Positions 54,290 through 64,000 of a stretch of DNA of 64,000 bases are shown in pieces. The notes under the pieces were generated by a model. It had not been told where the DNA came from. It worked only from the letters and a program-made list of their open reading frames with translations, and did no database searches. Positions within the stretch are counted from its first letter, which is position 1. Each line of letters opens with the position of its first letter. The stretch is from the NCBI GenBank assembly GCA_021401465.1, contig JADDMT010000107.1:1-64000 (forward strand), written 5' to 3'. The translations under genes were made by a program, and so were the position numbers. This stretch comes from Teratosphaeria epicoccoides (lineage: Eukaryota; Ascomycota; Dothideomycetes; Mycosphaerellales; Teratosphaeriaceae).

Positions 54290-54538
54290 AGCCGGTGCTC
54301 GAGCGTCTCCCAGTGTACACGTGTGTCTGCATTGCATAATCCCCGCACACGCAGATGCGACGCCGCGAACTGCTCCGACAGAAGCCATGATGAGCAGGTA
54401 CGTACAAGCAATCTATGAACCACGGCAAATGGGATTCATTTCTCCTGGGCCGGCTCCAGTAATGCGTGACAGGTCACTTGGAGCGCAGGATCGAAAGACT
54501 GGTGACGCGAGCTCCATCTTCTGCAACGTTCCGTATGC

Positions 54539-55160
54539 GGAAGGAGCGTTGCTCAGACGCCGCTAGCTCCATTCATGTCAATCGCCTCATTTGCCAATTT
54601 GAAGCACACGGTAACGGAGGTCCAGGTGCTCGACGACTTCAGCTCCTCAACGTCTGTGCTTTAACAGCGACGTCGCACCCTCGCGCAACTCACTTGCAAG
54701 ACCCTACCTAACCCAGCTGACACTAGCGCTGCGATAGTGCAGCAATAGCGCGCTCTGTGCGACGAAGCCAGAACAGCTCATATAGGAAGGAGCGCTCACC
54801 GGCCGCCGCAATGCTTCGAGACTGCTCGGATAGCCATTGGCAGGGATCTACGGCGCACTAGGTGAGGACGACAGCTTTTGACCTCACGTCTTGGACGTCT
54901 GAGCTCCTGCCTGTGACGTCGTCGGCTGTCAGAGGGCCGCAGAGATCAGCTCGCGAGCGCTAGTGGCCATTAGCTCTGCCATAGCGGGCTTTTGAGGACA
55001 TGACACGGCTTGACCGAAGAAGGAAGGAGCGCGCCTCGGACGCTGTGATGTTCCGACAGCAGCAGCCTTGCCGTTGGCTGGGAGGATGCGCGAGCCAGTG
55101 GAAGCACAGCTGGTTGGACCTCACGTCGTGGACATCTGTGCTTTGCATGATGACGATGAC
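54539..55160. repeat. three diverged copies of a repeat, period about 240 bp
   Basis: GGAAGGAGCG occurs at 54539, 54785 and 55022. In copies 2 and 3 it is followed about 110 bases later by a CCTCACGTC(T/G)TGGAC(G/A)TCTG block, and in copy 1 by a looser ACGACTTCAGC...ACGTCTGTGC version. Between these anchors similarity is weak. No ORF crosses the units. Confidence 0.5.
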
Positions 55161-55490
55161 GGTGGTCCCGACTGAGCAGTAAGACTAGGAGCTGTCTGGC
55201 AGCCGGTCACATGGCGAGTCTATCTGCGACTAAGCTCTATCAACTTCTGTACGGGCTACACCTGGAGGCACTCTCGAGGTTTCCCGAGCGCCATCGGCGG
55301 ACCCTCCTTTGCTCTCTGCAATCGGGTTTACTTGGATCATTAACTTTGCACACTGCAAATTTTCGAGATGTGACATACATCAATACTGCCTCATCTGGAA
55401 GACATCATCTTGATTGGACACCTACTACTTTGCCATTTGTATGAGCTGCTCGAACGAACACTTCAAGTTTGCAGTCGCCAACGCCGGAAC
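55161..55490. other. intergenic, nothing recognised
   Basis: About 330 bp. Plus frame 55211-55444 has no motif. Confidence 0.5.
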
Positions 55491-56133
55491 TTAAAAACGC
55501 CGTATTCGTACACGCTGCCATAACCCTAGCACTTCTACTAAAGACCGCAAAGCCAGCATGAAGTGAATTACTTCTCGTACTGTCTCTTGGCTTACTGCGG
55601 TCAGCTCATGAGGGGTGCCGTGTGGGGAGCAGAAGGCGAACTTCGAGGGTTCTGGCATGTCGATGTGGATGTGCGAAAGCGCGATGTGAAAATCGGGTCG
55701 GGTCGGACGCACATCCTGGAGCGTGCAATATCTCAGGATGGGCATGACTGCAGTCAGGAGTGGAATTAAGCTCGCTGGAGTACAGTCGATGCCATTGAGA
55801 GTGAGCGCCCTGCGGTGCCTTGAGCTGCGCGGTGAGCTCCTGGAGGAGATCGTTGTGCCGCTCAAGGCAAGGCCCGTTCCCTGTCTGAACAAGGGTCGAA
55901 TCTTCCAGCACCAACGTGCACGGTCCGTGCATCTTCGCCATTACCTTGTTTGTGACCAAGGCCGCCGTTTCGACTGTCAAGAGGTCCAGTGTCAAATTGC
56001 ACACGTGGACTCGCGTGCTCACCAGGCGCTTGCTGAGCTTTGCAATGACTTGACGGTCTGGCGTGAGGATTGGGTGGTTGAAACGGGCGCTGATGTACCG
56101 GAAGGAGTCTTGCTCGGTGGTTTTGTATGTCAA
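55491..56133 (-). pseudogene. F-box/LRR-like paralogue C, frameshifted
   Basis: Two frames together match the layout of the neighbouring paralogues. The first (from 56133) gives FRYISARFNHPILTPDRQVI, RVHVCNLTLDLLTVE and CTLVLEDSTLVQTGNG. After a frame change near 55820 the second continues ALTLNGIDCTPASLIPLLTA, LRYCTLQDV and on to the stop at 55491. The pattern 'hydrophobic-T-hydrophobic...L.G(hydrophobic).C' lines up with paralogues A and B. No F-box can be read upstream, so it is probably truncated as well. Confidence 0.55.
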
Positions 56134-56332
56134 TCAAAGATTCATGAGGTCCGTGAGATCGAGGTCCCAGCGAAATTGGAGATTATCTGCGATGGCAAGG
56201 TGGTCATGGTTATGAGCCGTGACGGGCGTCTGTTGGTCTAACGCCATCATAGAAAGGTGGCCCAGCATACAATACAACACAAACCTCCGAAACCCATCGT
56301 CGACCTCAGAATACTTGATTCAGTCCTCCTCA

Positions 56333-57413
56333 TCACATCACGTCTTCGTAATAGAACTGCAAATAGTACCGCGCCAACTCCTTCGTAGCGGAACGGTACG
56401 TTATCTGCACCTTGATCTTCTGCGCGTCTCCGACTCCCAGAGGATCCCGGGTTACAAAGCAGTACCCCAGATGTACTCCTCCCGCAGTGCGGAAAGGCCT
56501 GCGTTGCGACAACTGGTACACTGGGCGAACCCGCGGGAATGGTGCCATCAGCGCTGGGTATGACTTATCGGGATGTAGGCCTCTCTGAATCCTTGCCGTC
56601 CCGAAACAACGCAAGTCAAACATCTTGAGATACTCAAGGGTGGGCAGCGAGTCCCGTATGGCTTGCAGGACAAGTCCGAAGTCGCGCTCTTCGAAGGTCA
56701 ACTGGAAGAGCGTCAAGGACTTCAGCGCCGTGTTCGTCGCTGTAAGCATGCGGGGGAGTCCAGCGCTGCAGCTTAGGCCGTGCAGTGACAGCATCTGTAG
56801 GTTTCCACGAGCCCGTGGTCTGTTGGTCTCGCTGGCAGGTGTGTTGCCGAGTTGCGTAGCAAGGAGGTTGATTAAACCATCGTGGACGGCAATCTCGTTC
56901 GTGTGATGATCATAATCGAATGTATGGACTTTGCAGCATCCTGCAATGGGAGCGGAGCATAGGAGCTGTAGCTCGAATGGGCCAGAAATCTTCTCGGTCG
57001 CACCGAACACCCGGGCGGCAGACTAGGTCAGTGACAGACCATTCTCCATGCCACTCGAGAACTCGATTGTCAATATCGAGATGTTGTCGATTATCTTGTC
57101 GCTGAGCAGCTTGTTAAGCCTGCGTATAGACTCACGTTTTAGCATGATGGTGGGATGATTGATGCATTGTGCGAAAGATAGGAGAGCTGCCTGTTCCATT
57201 GCTCTCGAAGCCAAGCGGGAAAGCCATGTCGAGAAGATGTTTGCGGCACTGCATCATTCCCATTGTCGTTGGAAAACCAGGCATTGCTTTCCTTGCCGCC
57301 AAGAAAACACAGACGCTGCCGTGAACGCCACGGTCTGAAAGGGTGAGCCTCTGGAAAGATCTGTCCGAGCGTACGTTCGACTGGATCGGAGCAGGGCACT
57401 GACTCATACACAA
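56333..57413 (-). pseudogene. F-box/LRR-like paralogue B, premature TAG
   Basis: The frame from about 57199 (MEQAALLSFAQCINHP, RLNKLLSDKIIDNISILTIE) is stopped by TAG at 57025-57023, then continues in the same frame to 56333 (ATEKISGPFELQLLC, NLQMLSLHGLSCSAGLP, LTLFQLTFEERDFGLVL, LPTLEYLKMFDL). Aligned by eye with paralogue A, the stop falls inside a colinear stretch with no gap, so it is a nonsense mutation, not an intron. Upstream (57413-57200) an F-box-like region seems to be present only in other frames. Confidence 0.6.
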
Positions 57414-57477
57414 GCTATATCAAACTCCATATCCAAGCGCTGCGCAGAAGAATCACGGAAGCCAATACTGGCCCTCG

Positions 57478-58741
57478 CTAATCCCCGCTTGGAAGGCTGT
57501 AACGATGCTCATGCAACTTATACATGAACCACTTCAAAGCTTCCGGGCATGTCAGCTCTGCACTGTTCTCCGTAGCGTTCCAGTCGGCGTACCCTTCCAG
57601 GCCATCCCCATCACGGAGAAGCCGTTTCTGCTGCTCCGGCCCGTGATCGCGATCTCCACGGCGCATCCGAGTCACCAGCGGGTAAAGCTTCACTGTGTTG
57701 CGAAACAAGGCGTTGCTGCCAGGCCTTACCACATCGATGAGACTCAGGTTCAGCAATGCAGGCATGCTCCGGACCTCTTCGGACCCACGGAAATACCAGG
57801 AGTGTCCCAATCCGAGGGGCAGGAACTGCAGTCTGATGGACTTGAGCCCGTCACGAAACTCTCTGCTGACTGGTGCAAGCCACCTGCAGTCACAGCTGAA
57901 GCCCTTGACCGTGAGGGACTGCACATTGTAGCGGGTGTGCGGGTGAAGGCCGGCCTGGCGCATGGCCATCATCCGCTCCAAGAAACCTCTCAGAAAGTCG
58001 TTCTGTCGTCTCAGAGACTTTCGGGACCGCTCGGCTTTCAGCCTGCTGTAGACCAGCTCTAGTTCCAAAGGACGAGAGTTGTTCTCGATCACGACATCGA
58101 TTACCAGGCTGGCGAATCCTTCTGCTGACAGTCCTGTCCCCAGTCCGTCGGTGAAGTCGATCTTGAGCTTGGAGACACAACACGAGGCGGTCCTGTGCAG
58201 CAGAGCGCCAAGCCTCTCCAATGACTGACGCCCGGGCACAATCGTCACATCGGAGCCGATCGGATTCGAGATCCTCTCGATCACATGAGTAAAGACCCAG
58301 ATATCCCACGTCTCTGCTACTCTTTCCAGGTCTTATGATCCCCTCCTCCCACGCTATCTCCTGTGCAGGCTTAGGGATAGTCGAAAAGTCGATCACCAGG
58401 CTCGAAACGCTGTCCACTTCGGGATTGTCCAACAGTCTACCAAGTCTCGCGACAGAGTGACACGTCGGCTTGGTCGTTGATTTATTATTTCTGGGGGCGA
58501 AAGTATCCCACGCGTCTCGCTCTGCTTGTTTGGAGACCAAGCGGAAGTTCGTTAACGTCTCAGTCGCCATATTGTTTACAACCATGGAGACCAGCTCAGG
58601 GGTCAGAGGCAGAGAGTATCGGATCGGGGGGTTCATAGGGCTGATGTCTCGATGCTGGGGCATCGTTTTGTCCGTGTTTGGGTTCCGCATGGTAGCGAAA
58701 TATTCAAGGGTTCCGAAGTCGTACTGAAGAGCTCTCGACAT
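57478..58741 (-). pseudogene. F-box protein paralogue A, one apparent frameshift
   Basis: The N-terminal frame (ATG 58741) contains an F-box-like segment (LPLTPELVSMVVNNMATETL, TNFRLVSKQAERDAW) and a conserved VSSLVIDFSTIP, then loses coherence near 58330. The second frame takes over with VAETWDIWVFTHVIERISNP, SLERLGALLHRTASCCVSKL, LTVKGFSCDCRWLAPVSREF and LLNLSLIDVV, ending at 57478. The two frames differ by one base and no GT..AG pair of suitable length fits, so I read a single frameshift. With it removed the protein would be about 420 aa and the best preserved of the three. F-box proteins recruit substrates to SCF ubiquitin ligases; the substrate is unknown. Confidence 0.6.
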
Positions 58742-59031
58742 CGCGCGGCCATAGCAAGTCACTTTGATACTATGGTCTCGAGCCTTTCAGGCAATGCGCA
58801 GACCTTGGATAATGGAAGGCTCAGCTCCAAAGCCGTTGTCAAGCCAATTTGGTCGAGTCACAGGCTCGATCAGAGGATTAAAGAAAGCATCAATGGAACC
58901 AAGGTCGACAGAGAATAGCCTCCCAGGAGCGATCGTCTACATTGTGCCATAATCTGTCGTACCAATTCCCAAACTTCGGTGAGCAATGAGGAGCATCCGC
59001 GACTTGCTGCGGTGCACGTCCGAGAAAAATG

Positions 59032-59616
59032 TTAATTGAAAACGCACTTCTCGGCCACTACGTCTTTGTCTTTGAAAGTGACCCAGCAATAATTGCACAT
59101 CGTGCGCCCTCTTCCATTACCGGCAGGCCAACCATCGCACGGCTTGATGTCCCTTCCCCGCCCAGGGTGCCTTTTCACTTGGCATGGTAGACACCAGTCT
59201 ATCCTGTCGATTGGAACTCTGGCACTGGCTCTGCCTGGAAGAGTCTGCCTCAATGTGTGCGTGCCGGACGCTTCCGGAGCCAGTGTGGCCTTCTGCAAGG
59301 CATCGACTTCCGTCAAACCCGAGGTATGATGCATGTCATTCTGATCCTCACCACGTCGCTCCGCCGTCCCGTCTGCATCGTCATTCTCAGCGAAGAGTTG
59401 CTCCCAGAATTCTGTATCAAGCTCACTGTTGTCAGTCGCCTGCTGTCCTGTCACAGCTGGCAAGACACCATCGCCGTTTCCTTGGTTCTGCTCGATATCT
59501 GGCAGGATGTCGTCTCTAGCGGCCTGCTCGTCGGTGACGTCCAAATACTCGTGCAGTGCCTCGTGTTGCGTCGGCTGCTGTGCCACGTGCTCTCCCGACA
59601 CATCTGGCATGGACAT
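59032..59616 (-). CDS. hypothetical protein with C-terminal cysteine cluster
   Basis: 194 aa from the ATG at 59616 (MSMPDVSGEHVAQQ); the frame is open further upstream to the MED18 stop but lacks an ATG there. The first 130 residues are acidic and Gln/Asp-rich (TDEQAARDDILPDIEQNQGN). The C-terminus has DWCLPCQVKRHPGRGRDIKP and RTMCNYCWVTFKDKDVVAEK followed by a last Cys, i.e. two CxxC pairs plus two single cysteines, a possible zinc-binding module next to a basic, Arg-rich patch. No family recognised. It may have an upstream exon overlapping the MED18 3' region. Confidence 0.45.
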   Translation of the reverse strand: MSMPDVSGEHVAQQPTQHEALHEYLDVTDEQAARDDILPDIEQNQGNGDGVLPAVTGQQATDNSELDTEFWEQLFAENDDADGTAERRGEDQNDMHHTSGLTEVDALQKATLAPEASGTHTLRQTLPGRASARVPIDRIDWCLPCQVKRHPGRGRDIKPCDGWPAGNGRGRTMCNYCWVTFKDKDVVAEKCVFN

Positions 59617-59841
59617 GCGGTGTCCTGTAGTCTCTGATCTTGTCTCGTGCAACGTACTTTTCTCATGATTCCGTTGATCGGACAAACCCTCACATGCTTC
59701 TCTGCGCGTTTCGTCAACGTCCAAGTGCTGCCCTGGCGTCTCCTGCAATCTCTGCACACACTGCTCCGCGGCCACTTCCCGAGTAATTCTGCTCCCATTT
59801 CTATGCTCTTCGTGGAGGTCCAGGGATTCAAGCCCGCCATG

Positions 59842-60648
59842 CTAGGGTTGGCCTTTGACCCTTGGATCCATGCTAAGCCTGCTTGGTATTCTGAGATCGA
59901 TCGCGCCGTTCATCGCGTTCCGGAAATCATCTAACTCACTCCTCGCCTTTGCGACGACCTCGGATTGAGAAGAATCCGCCACGCGGACGCAGACTTCAAC
60001 GAGATAAGTACCGGAAGGATCAAGCGCGCGGCAGTCCGACAGACGGGGCAGAGGTGCATCGAGAGGCTCCAGAGCGCCGGTGCCTTCAGGTACCGTCAAG
60101 ATGCGTGTCAAACGTATGATGATATTGTTGTGGATGAAGCAGTGTCCACGAGCAAGGAACTGATTGATGTATCTGACTGGCTTCAGTCTTCATTACACAT
60201 TCTCTGAAGATGGAAAGAAAGGTGACCATGTCAGGCTGCGTCAGACTTACTTGTAACTCTCGCCACCCTCTCGAAACCTTTCAAGCTCCTTGGCTTGAAT
60301 TGCGCTCTCACTGACAGGTCTAGAGGTCATGGTGGTATTGCCAGCCTGTGGGAGCTCCTCTGCCCTCAGCTTCCATGGTCCTGCTGTTGCATCGCTGACG
60401 CCATCGGGCGGGATCTCAAGGTCGCGGACCAGCTTCCTGTACTGCAATTGCGAGCCCGGTCCACCTTGGATGGCATATTGCTGCTGCTGCTTTTTTTTCG
60501 AGCTGGGCTCTGCGAGCTTGCGTTGCGCATAGATCAGAGTCTGGTCGCAGATGGGCACCGGCGGCATGGCGGTGAAGCTCGACAAGATATTGATGACCTG
60601 ATCATGGCGAGCGGGCGGGACCTGCGAATGCAAGATGTACTCGTGCAT
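59842..60648 (-). CDS. MED18: Mediator complex subunit 18 (SRB5)
   Basis: Head-module subunit of Mediator, which links transcription factors to RNA polymerase II. Exons 60648-60251 and 60172-59842; 242 aa (an ATG five codons upstream is also possible). Exon 1 has the family start MHEYILHSQVPPARHDQVIN and DQTLIYAQRKL, a Lys/Gln run, and a Pro-rich middle. The GTAAGT donor and a TCAG acceptor join GGESYK to YINQFLARGHCFIHNNIIIR, the conserved MED18 C-terminal domain ending YLVEVCVRVADSSQ and RIPSRLSMDPRVKGQP. The TAG at 59842 is the natural stop. Divergent from KGD4. Confidence 0.85.
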
Positions 60649-61114
60649 GATGGCGCTGCTCACACCTGCAAGACTGTGATTTTCGTTTGTCTTTCGAGCG
60701 TGGAAGTAGGAGCTGCATCTGACCGTCTAGTCACGTGTCTGCGGCTTTCTATCAATATTACATGTGCTTACTTTTTTGGGAAGGCACAGGTCGTCACGTT
60801 GTCTCACATGCTAGCGTGCCTCCGTGCGCGGTAATCCGCACGTGGATCTGCAAGGACACACTCGGTCGGTTCGGCGAGAGAGCTCACGCCACATGCAGCA
60901 AACCATAGCTTTCCGATAGTATCTCCCCAGAAACCACTCCACACTCGCTTTCCGCCCAGCACATCATTCCCCGCAGCACCTGTGAATATAAATCTCGATA
61001 CACCGGGGACTTGTGCACGATCTAGGGACCACCATCACCGCCTGCGACTTCTCCATTGCAGCCGAGACCATCCGCTCCGACGAGACGAAAAGGTATACAT
61101 ATCTTAAAGACAGC
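60649..61114. promoter_or_regulatory. divergent promoter region MED18 / KGD4
   Basis: 466 bp between head-to-head start codons. No recognised gene or named factor site. Confidence 0.5.
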
Positions 61115-61594
61115 ATGCAGGCTACACGGGCATTGCTGCAGCATCGCACGCCCATGATCCGCTTCTTGGGCAAGCGCAGTGTGCCGAAGCGTACGTAGCC
61201 ACTGGCGGACCGCGGAGTGCAAACATATTGATGAACGCGGGTAGAGATCGACCACACGCCCAAGCCACACCCAGCAGCCCCTACCCATTCCCTTCCAGAA
61301 TCATTCGCGTCGTACCGCGATCGCGCGACCCAGCACGGACCTCTAAACCCTTCGAGCACCGCTCCTCGAACACAGTCCACCGCCTCATCTCCGCCATCAG
61401 CATCTGCCGCGGCACAGACCTCGAACCCGTATGGCGCAATTGGTGGACATTCGGCGAGGGAGCTGGGCGAGATACGGCTAGGTAAGGGAGAGGTGTGGGA
61501 TAGAAATGAGCTGCCGAAGCGATTTCACCGGATACGATGGAGCGAGGCGGATATTGAGGCGCTCGAGAGCGGAGGAGCGTCTATCTCTGCTTAG
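61115..61594 (+). CDS. KGD4: 2-oxoglutarate dehydrogenase subunit KGD4 (YMR31/MRPS36 family)
   Basis: Small adaptor that attaches the E3 subunit to the mitochondrial 2-oxoglutarate dehydrogenase complex (formerly listed as ribosomal protein YMR31). Exons 61115-61190 and 61245-61594, GTACGT..GGTAG intron; 141 aa. The N-terminus MQATRALLQHRTPMIRFLGK is the family signature and targeting region. The join gives RSVPK-QIDHTPKPHPAAPTHSLP, then SFASYRDRATQHGPLNPSS. The C-terminus GEVWDRNELPKRFHRIRWSE, ADIEALESGGAS is the second conserved block. Confidence 0.9.
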
Positions 61595-63367
61595 GAGGTT
61601 GCCAAACATCAAGTGAGGAGGCCGGAAAGTGAGCAAAGATTTTTGCCATGGTTGCGGGAGTGCGTGCTAAACGGGCTATCGAGCAGAAGAGTCAAGACCT
61701 GGGATTCTAGGACATGAGCCAAGCATTTTGACGTGAGCGTTATGTTTTATAGTCAAGCGAAGGAGCCTCGTAGGGGCGGCTTGTATTTCCATCAAGAAGC
61801 ACGACTCCGTGTCATGAATGCTAGGGGGACGAAAAGAACGACTCCGCGCTGCAGTTTGATCAAGCCGTCGACTTGGAGAGGCACGGTGAGCCTTTCTCGA
61901 TACAAGCACGCTGAATTTGCGCCTCAAGATCTACGTGGATAGACTCTCCATTGCAGTGCCGCGAGCCATCATGACCCGCGCGTACCGCGAACGATGGTGA
62001 GAATTTGACGTCCGTGATAGACTGCATGTATCGCGGTGCAGCCACCTCCAGGCGCCCGCGCTACGCAGTCGCCTTTTTGAACGTGCGAGAGATCCTCGTC
62101 ATCTGACACCTTCCGCTGGCGGCAGCCCGGCTGCGTTTTGAAGCACAAGCGACAGAATATGGCGGTCGTTCTGCCAAAGCGCGAACTGCCTCCTACGCTG
62201 CGCCGGCCGCGCCGGTTTGGTACTTCACGATGAGGTTGCAATACACATTACCGACTGTCAGATGATCAAAAAAAAATAACCAAGATGGCTGTACCGCTCG
62301 AGACAAAGACATCAATGGTATGCATCCCGAGAAGCCTGGGTAGGGAGGTCTGGCATCGGCCTTGGCGGTCTGTAGAAAATTCTATGCCTGTCCCTAGGCG
62401 TAGCAGTGGGTCAGAGTAAAGGCCACCATTCGATGGAACACGTCGGCCTGTTTCAGCCTACATATATCTATCGTGTCACATCGAGCACAGTCCTCGAACG
62501 CGTGTATTGCCTGTCTAGTGTTTCATCTCGACCTACCGGGCTCTGTCAGATCGAGACCGGTATGCCCGTCGCTAGGAGCCCTCGGACCAGACACTGCGGT
62601 GTAGCCACCGACCGACGGAGCGATAAGGTCTACTGCAAGCCGCAGATCGAGTCTGTCACCACGGTTGTATCGACAGAAACGCATGGGACACCAACGCCGC
62701 ACGGCTGGGAGTTGGGAAGGAGACCGAGGCTACTGTTAATTTGTTCTTCCAGCGCTCCGGCGCCGATCTTCAAGACGATGGGGAGAATCTCAGCGATGTC
62801 CCTATACCACCAGGACAACGAGTTTGCCGACTTGCTCTCTGAACAGCTGCTATGCTGTACTTCAGCGGTCTGCTGAGTCTTGACACTCGTATCGCCGGCC
62901 AGGGCTTTGCCAAGGTGCATAAACGAACGCACAAAGGGTATGTGCTAGGCTCATCTGGGCCCAGGAGCGCTTTTTTAGGCTTCCCTCCCGCGTGGCGTAC
63001 AGCCGCATTTCTGAAGCTAATGAATCTTCGACTCTTGCGGGCAAGTTGCGCTTCCTGTGTCCTCTTTTACCACACCCTTTCATCTGCCTATGTCGCGTTT
63101 TCTTGGCTGTTCGACGTTCCATTGACATTACATCCTTACGCTTTGCATTTTCCAGTCCTTCGCTTGCTCGACCTCGTCACCCATCCCCAGGCACCCGGAG
63201 CCCAGGCCACACCTGACCTTGATTTTCCGCCCAGCCGTCTTTCAGGCGAACAGCGTCCGGTCGCTAAGCGGTCGGTTTATCCGGTTTTGCGACCCGGCTT
63301 TCCTCAGCAGTCGAGAGCATCAGACAGGTACAGGGAGCAGGCTCTGTAGGCGAGCTTCCTGGTCGCC
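61595..63367. other. long intergenic region, no supported gene
   Basis: About 1.77 kb. It has an A-run at 62268-62277 and overlapping frames of up to 165 codons (62406-62876, 62852-63349) without motif or signal peptide. No RNA gene recognised. Confidence 0.5.
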
Positions 63368-64000
63368 ATGATGCTTCTCTCGGCGTTTGGCTTTGCGCAG
63401 ATGCAGGCAAAGGAACTTCCACAAGGCATTCTGCCTAAGAGACAGGCGGTGGGTACAGGGCAGTCTACAAGCACAACTCCAACGCAAACAGAAACATCCG
63501 CATCGCCGACAAGCGCGTCACCGACGTCGACTGGCGCAACAAGTCCAACGACCCCAACCACAGCCACTTCGGCATCACCAACTACCACGGAGACATCGGC
63601 ATCGGCACAATCATCGTCGTCAGCAGCAGCGTCCTCAGCTGTGTCTTCTGCACGCACCACCAGTTCCACGGAAGTCAAGACCACTATACCGGTGACAACG
63701 ACGAATTCGGAAGGATCGACCGTCACATCGAGCATAAGCACATCCACACTTGCTCCTGTCACGACTTCGTCTAACGCGGTGAGCACTGAAAGCGGCAAGT
63801 CGAGTAATTACGTGCTCTTTGGATCATCCACGATAGACCGCTCGACTCTCTCTTCCGCAACTACCATCACATCAGCACTCGTCGCGGAGGAGACAATCCC
63901 GTCGACATACACATCATACTGGACTACGGACGGTACCGTACACAGCTCTATAGTGACGACAGGTAGAGTTGTGTCGTCCACCACCGGATATGCCACAGCC
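63368..64000 (+). CDS. Ser/Thr-rich secreted or cell-surface protein, 3' end outside window
   Basis: Frame open from the ATG at 63368 to the right edge (211 codons, no stop), with an in-frame stop shortly upstream. MMLLSAFGFAQMQAKELPQG is a weak, short signal-peptide-like start. The remainder is almost entirely Ser, Thr, Ala, Pro, Gly and Val (TTPTTATSASPTTTETSASA-like), with no cysteine so far, as expected for a heavily O-glycosylated wall protein or the ectodomain of a MID2/WSC-like sensor. A membrane span or GPI signal would lie beyond the window. Near the end a less biased part appears (IPSTYTSYWTTDGTVHSSIV). Confidence 0.6.
   Translation, partial: MMLLSAFGFAQMQAKELPQGILPKRQAVGTGQSTSTTPTQTETSASPTSASPTSTGATSPTTPTTATSASPTTTETSASAQSSSSAAASSAVSSARTTSSTEVKTTIPVTTTNSEGSTVTSSISTSTLAPVTTSSNAVSTESGKSSNYVLFGSSTIDRSTLSSATTITSALVAEETIPSTYTSYWTTDGTVHSSIVTTGRVVSSTTGYATA

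Noticed and set aside
59842..59844. TAG first read as a premature stop joining two frames into one F-box-like gene
   Set aside because: The upstream part proved to be the MED18 C-terminal domain, so this is the natural MED18 stop and the downstream frame is a separate gene.
1..64000. tRNA, rRNA or CRISPR features
   Set aside because: I looked for tRNA B-box words with matching A boxes and for regularly spaced short repeats. Candidate GGTTCGA-like words (for example near 17347 and 19630) had no tRNA context, and there is no array.
1..64000. biosynthetic gene cluster
   Set aside because: No polyketide synthase, NRPS, terpene synthase or clustered P450s. The transporters and enzymes present are housekeeping types scattered on both strands.

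Overview
The window looks like about 64 kb of nuclear DNA from a filamentous ascomycete. The evidence is intron-poor genes with short introns (mostly 47-70 bp, GT..AG, some with a CTAAT/CTGAC-like branch site), close gene spacing on both strands, a retroelement full of C-to-T type nonsense changes as left by repeat-induced point mutation (RIP), and fungal-type protein families. Protein style and the transposon type suggest a Dothideomycete, possibly Mycosphaerellales; that placement is inference. No tRNA, rRNA, CRISPR array or secondary-metabolite cluster was recognised.

Left end, 1-5255: a Ty3/gypsy-like chromovirus that runs off the left edge. Its pol frame is free of indels for 2.6 kb but carries many TAG/TGA stops. 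It also carries an antisense ORF with six cysteines, a 490-bp LTR, then a second, deleted copy with its own 477-bp LTR. An AT-rich gene-less block follows and ends sharply about 240 bp before PDB1.

5.4-17.3 kb: PDB1 (pyruvate dehydrogenase E1 beta), a short F-box-like hypothetical, a pterin-4a-carbinolamine dehydratase, ERG6 divergent from the splicing factor SLT11/ECM2, COA1, and the complex I subunit NDUFS7 divergent from the TRAPP subunit TCA17.

17.3-22.6 kb: a decayed zone. It holds a nearly full-length but broken GH92 alpha-mannosidase pseudogene, the intact rRNA methyltransferase BMT5, a broken gene of unknown family and a likely transposase remnant.

23.5-47 kb: a formate/nitrite transporter, two small secreted cysteine-containing proteins, an ECL1-like zinc protein, NDC1 divergent from a PEP12-like syntaxin, a previously fragmented 89-aa gene, a four-exon S10 serine carboxypeptidase, a TCP11-domain protein, a four-exon vacuolar-type amino acid transporter and a nuclear PrxQ/DOT5-type peroxiredoxin.

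47.5-64 kb: two hypotheticals, several imperfect tandem repeats, ECT1 divergent from GET1, a row of three decaying F-box/LRR-like paralogues on the minus strand, a cysteine-rich hypothetical, MED18 divergent from KGD4, and the 5' part of a Ser/Thr-rich surface protein cut by the right edge.

Four or five genes serve mitochondria (PDB1, COA1, NDUFS7, KGD4, probably the pterin dehydratase) and four serve membranes or trafficking (TCA17, PEP12-like, GET1, ECT1). I see no sign that they form a co-regulated cluster. All exon boundaries come from reading frame, splice consensus and family continuity, checked only by frame arithmetic.
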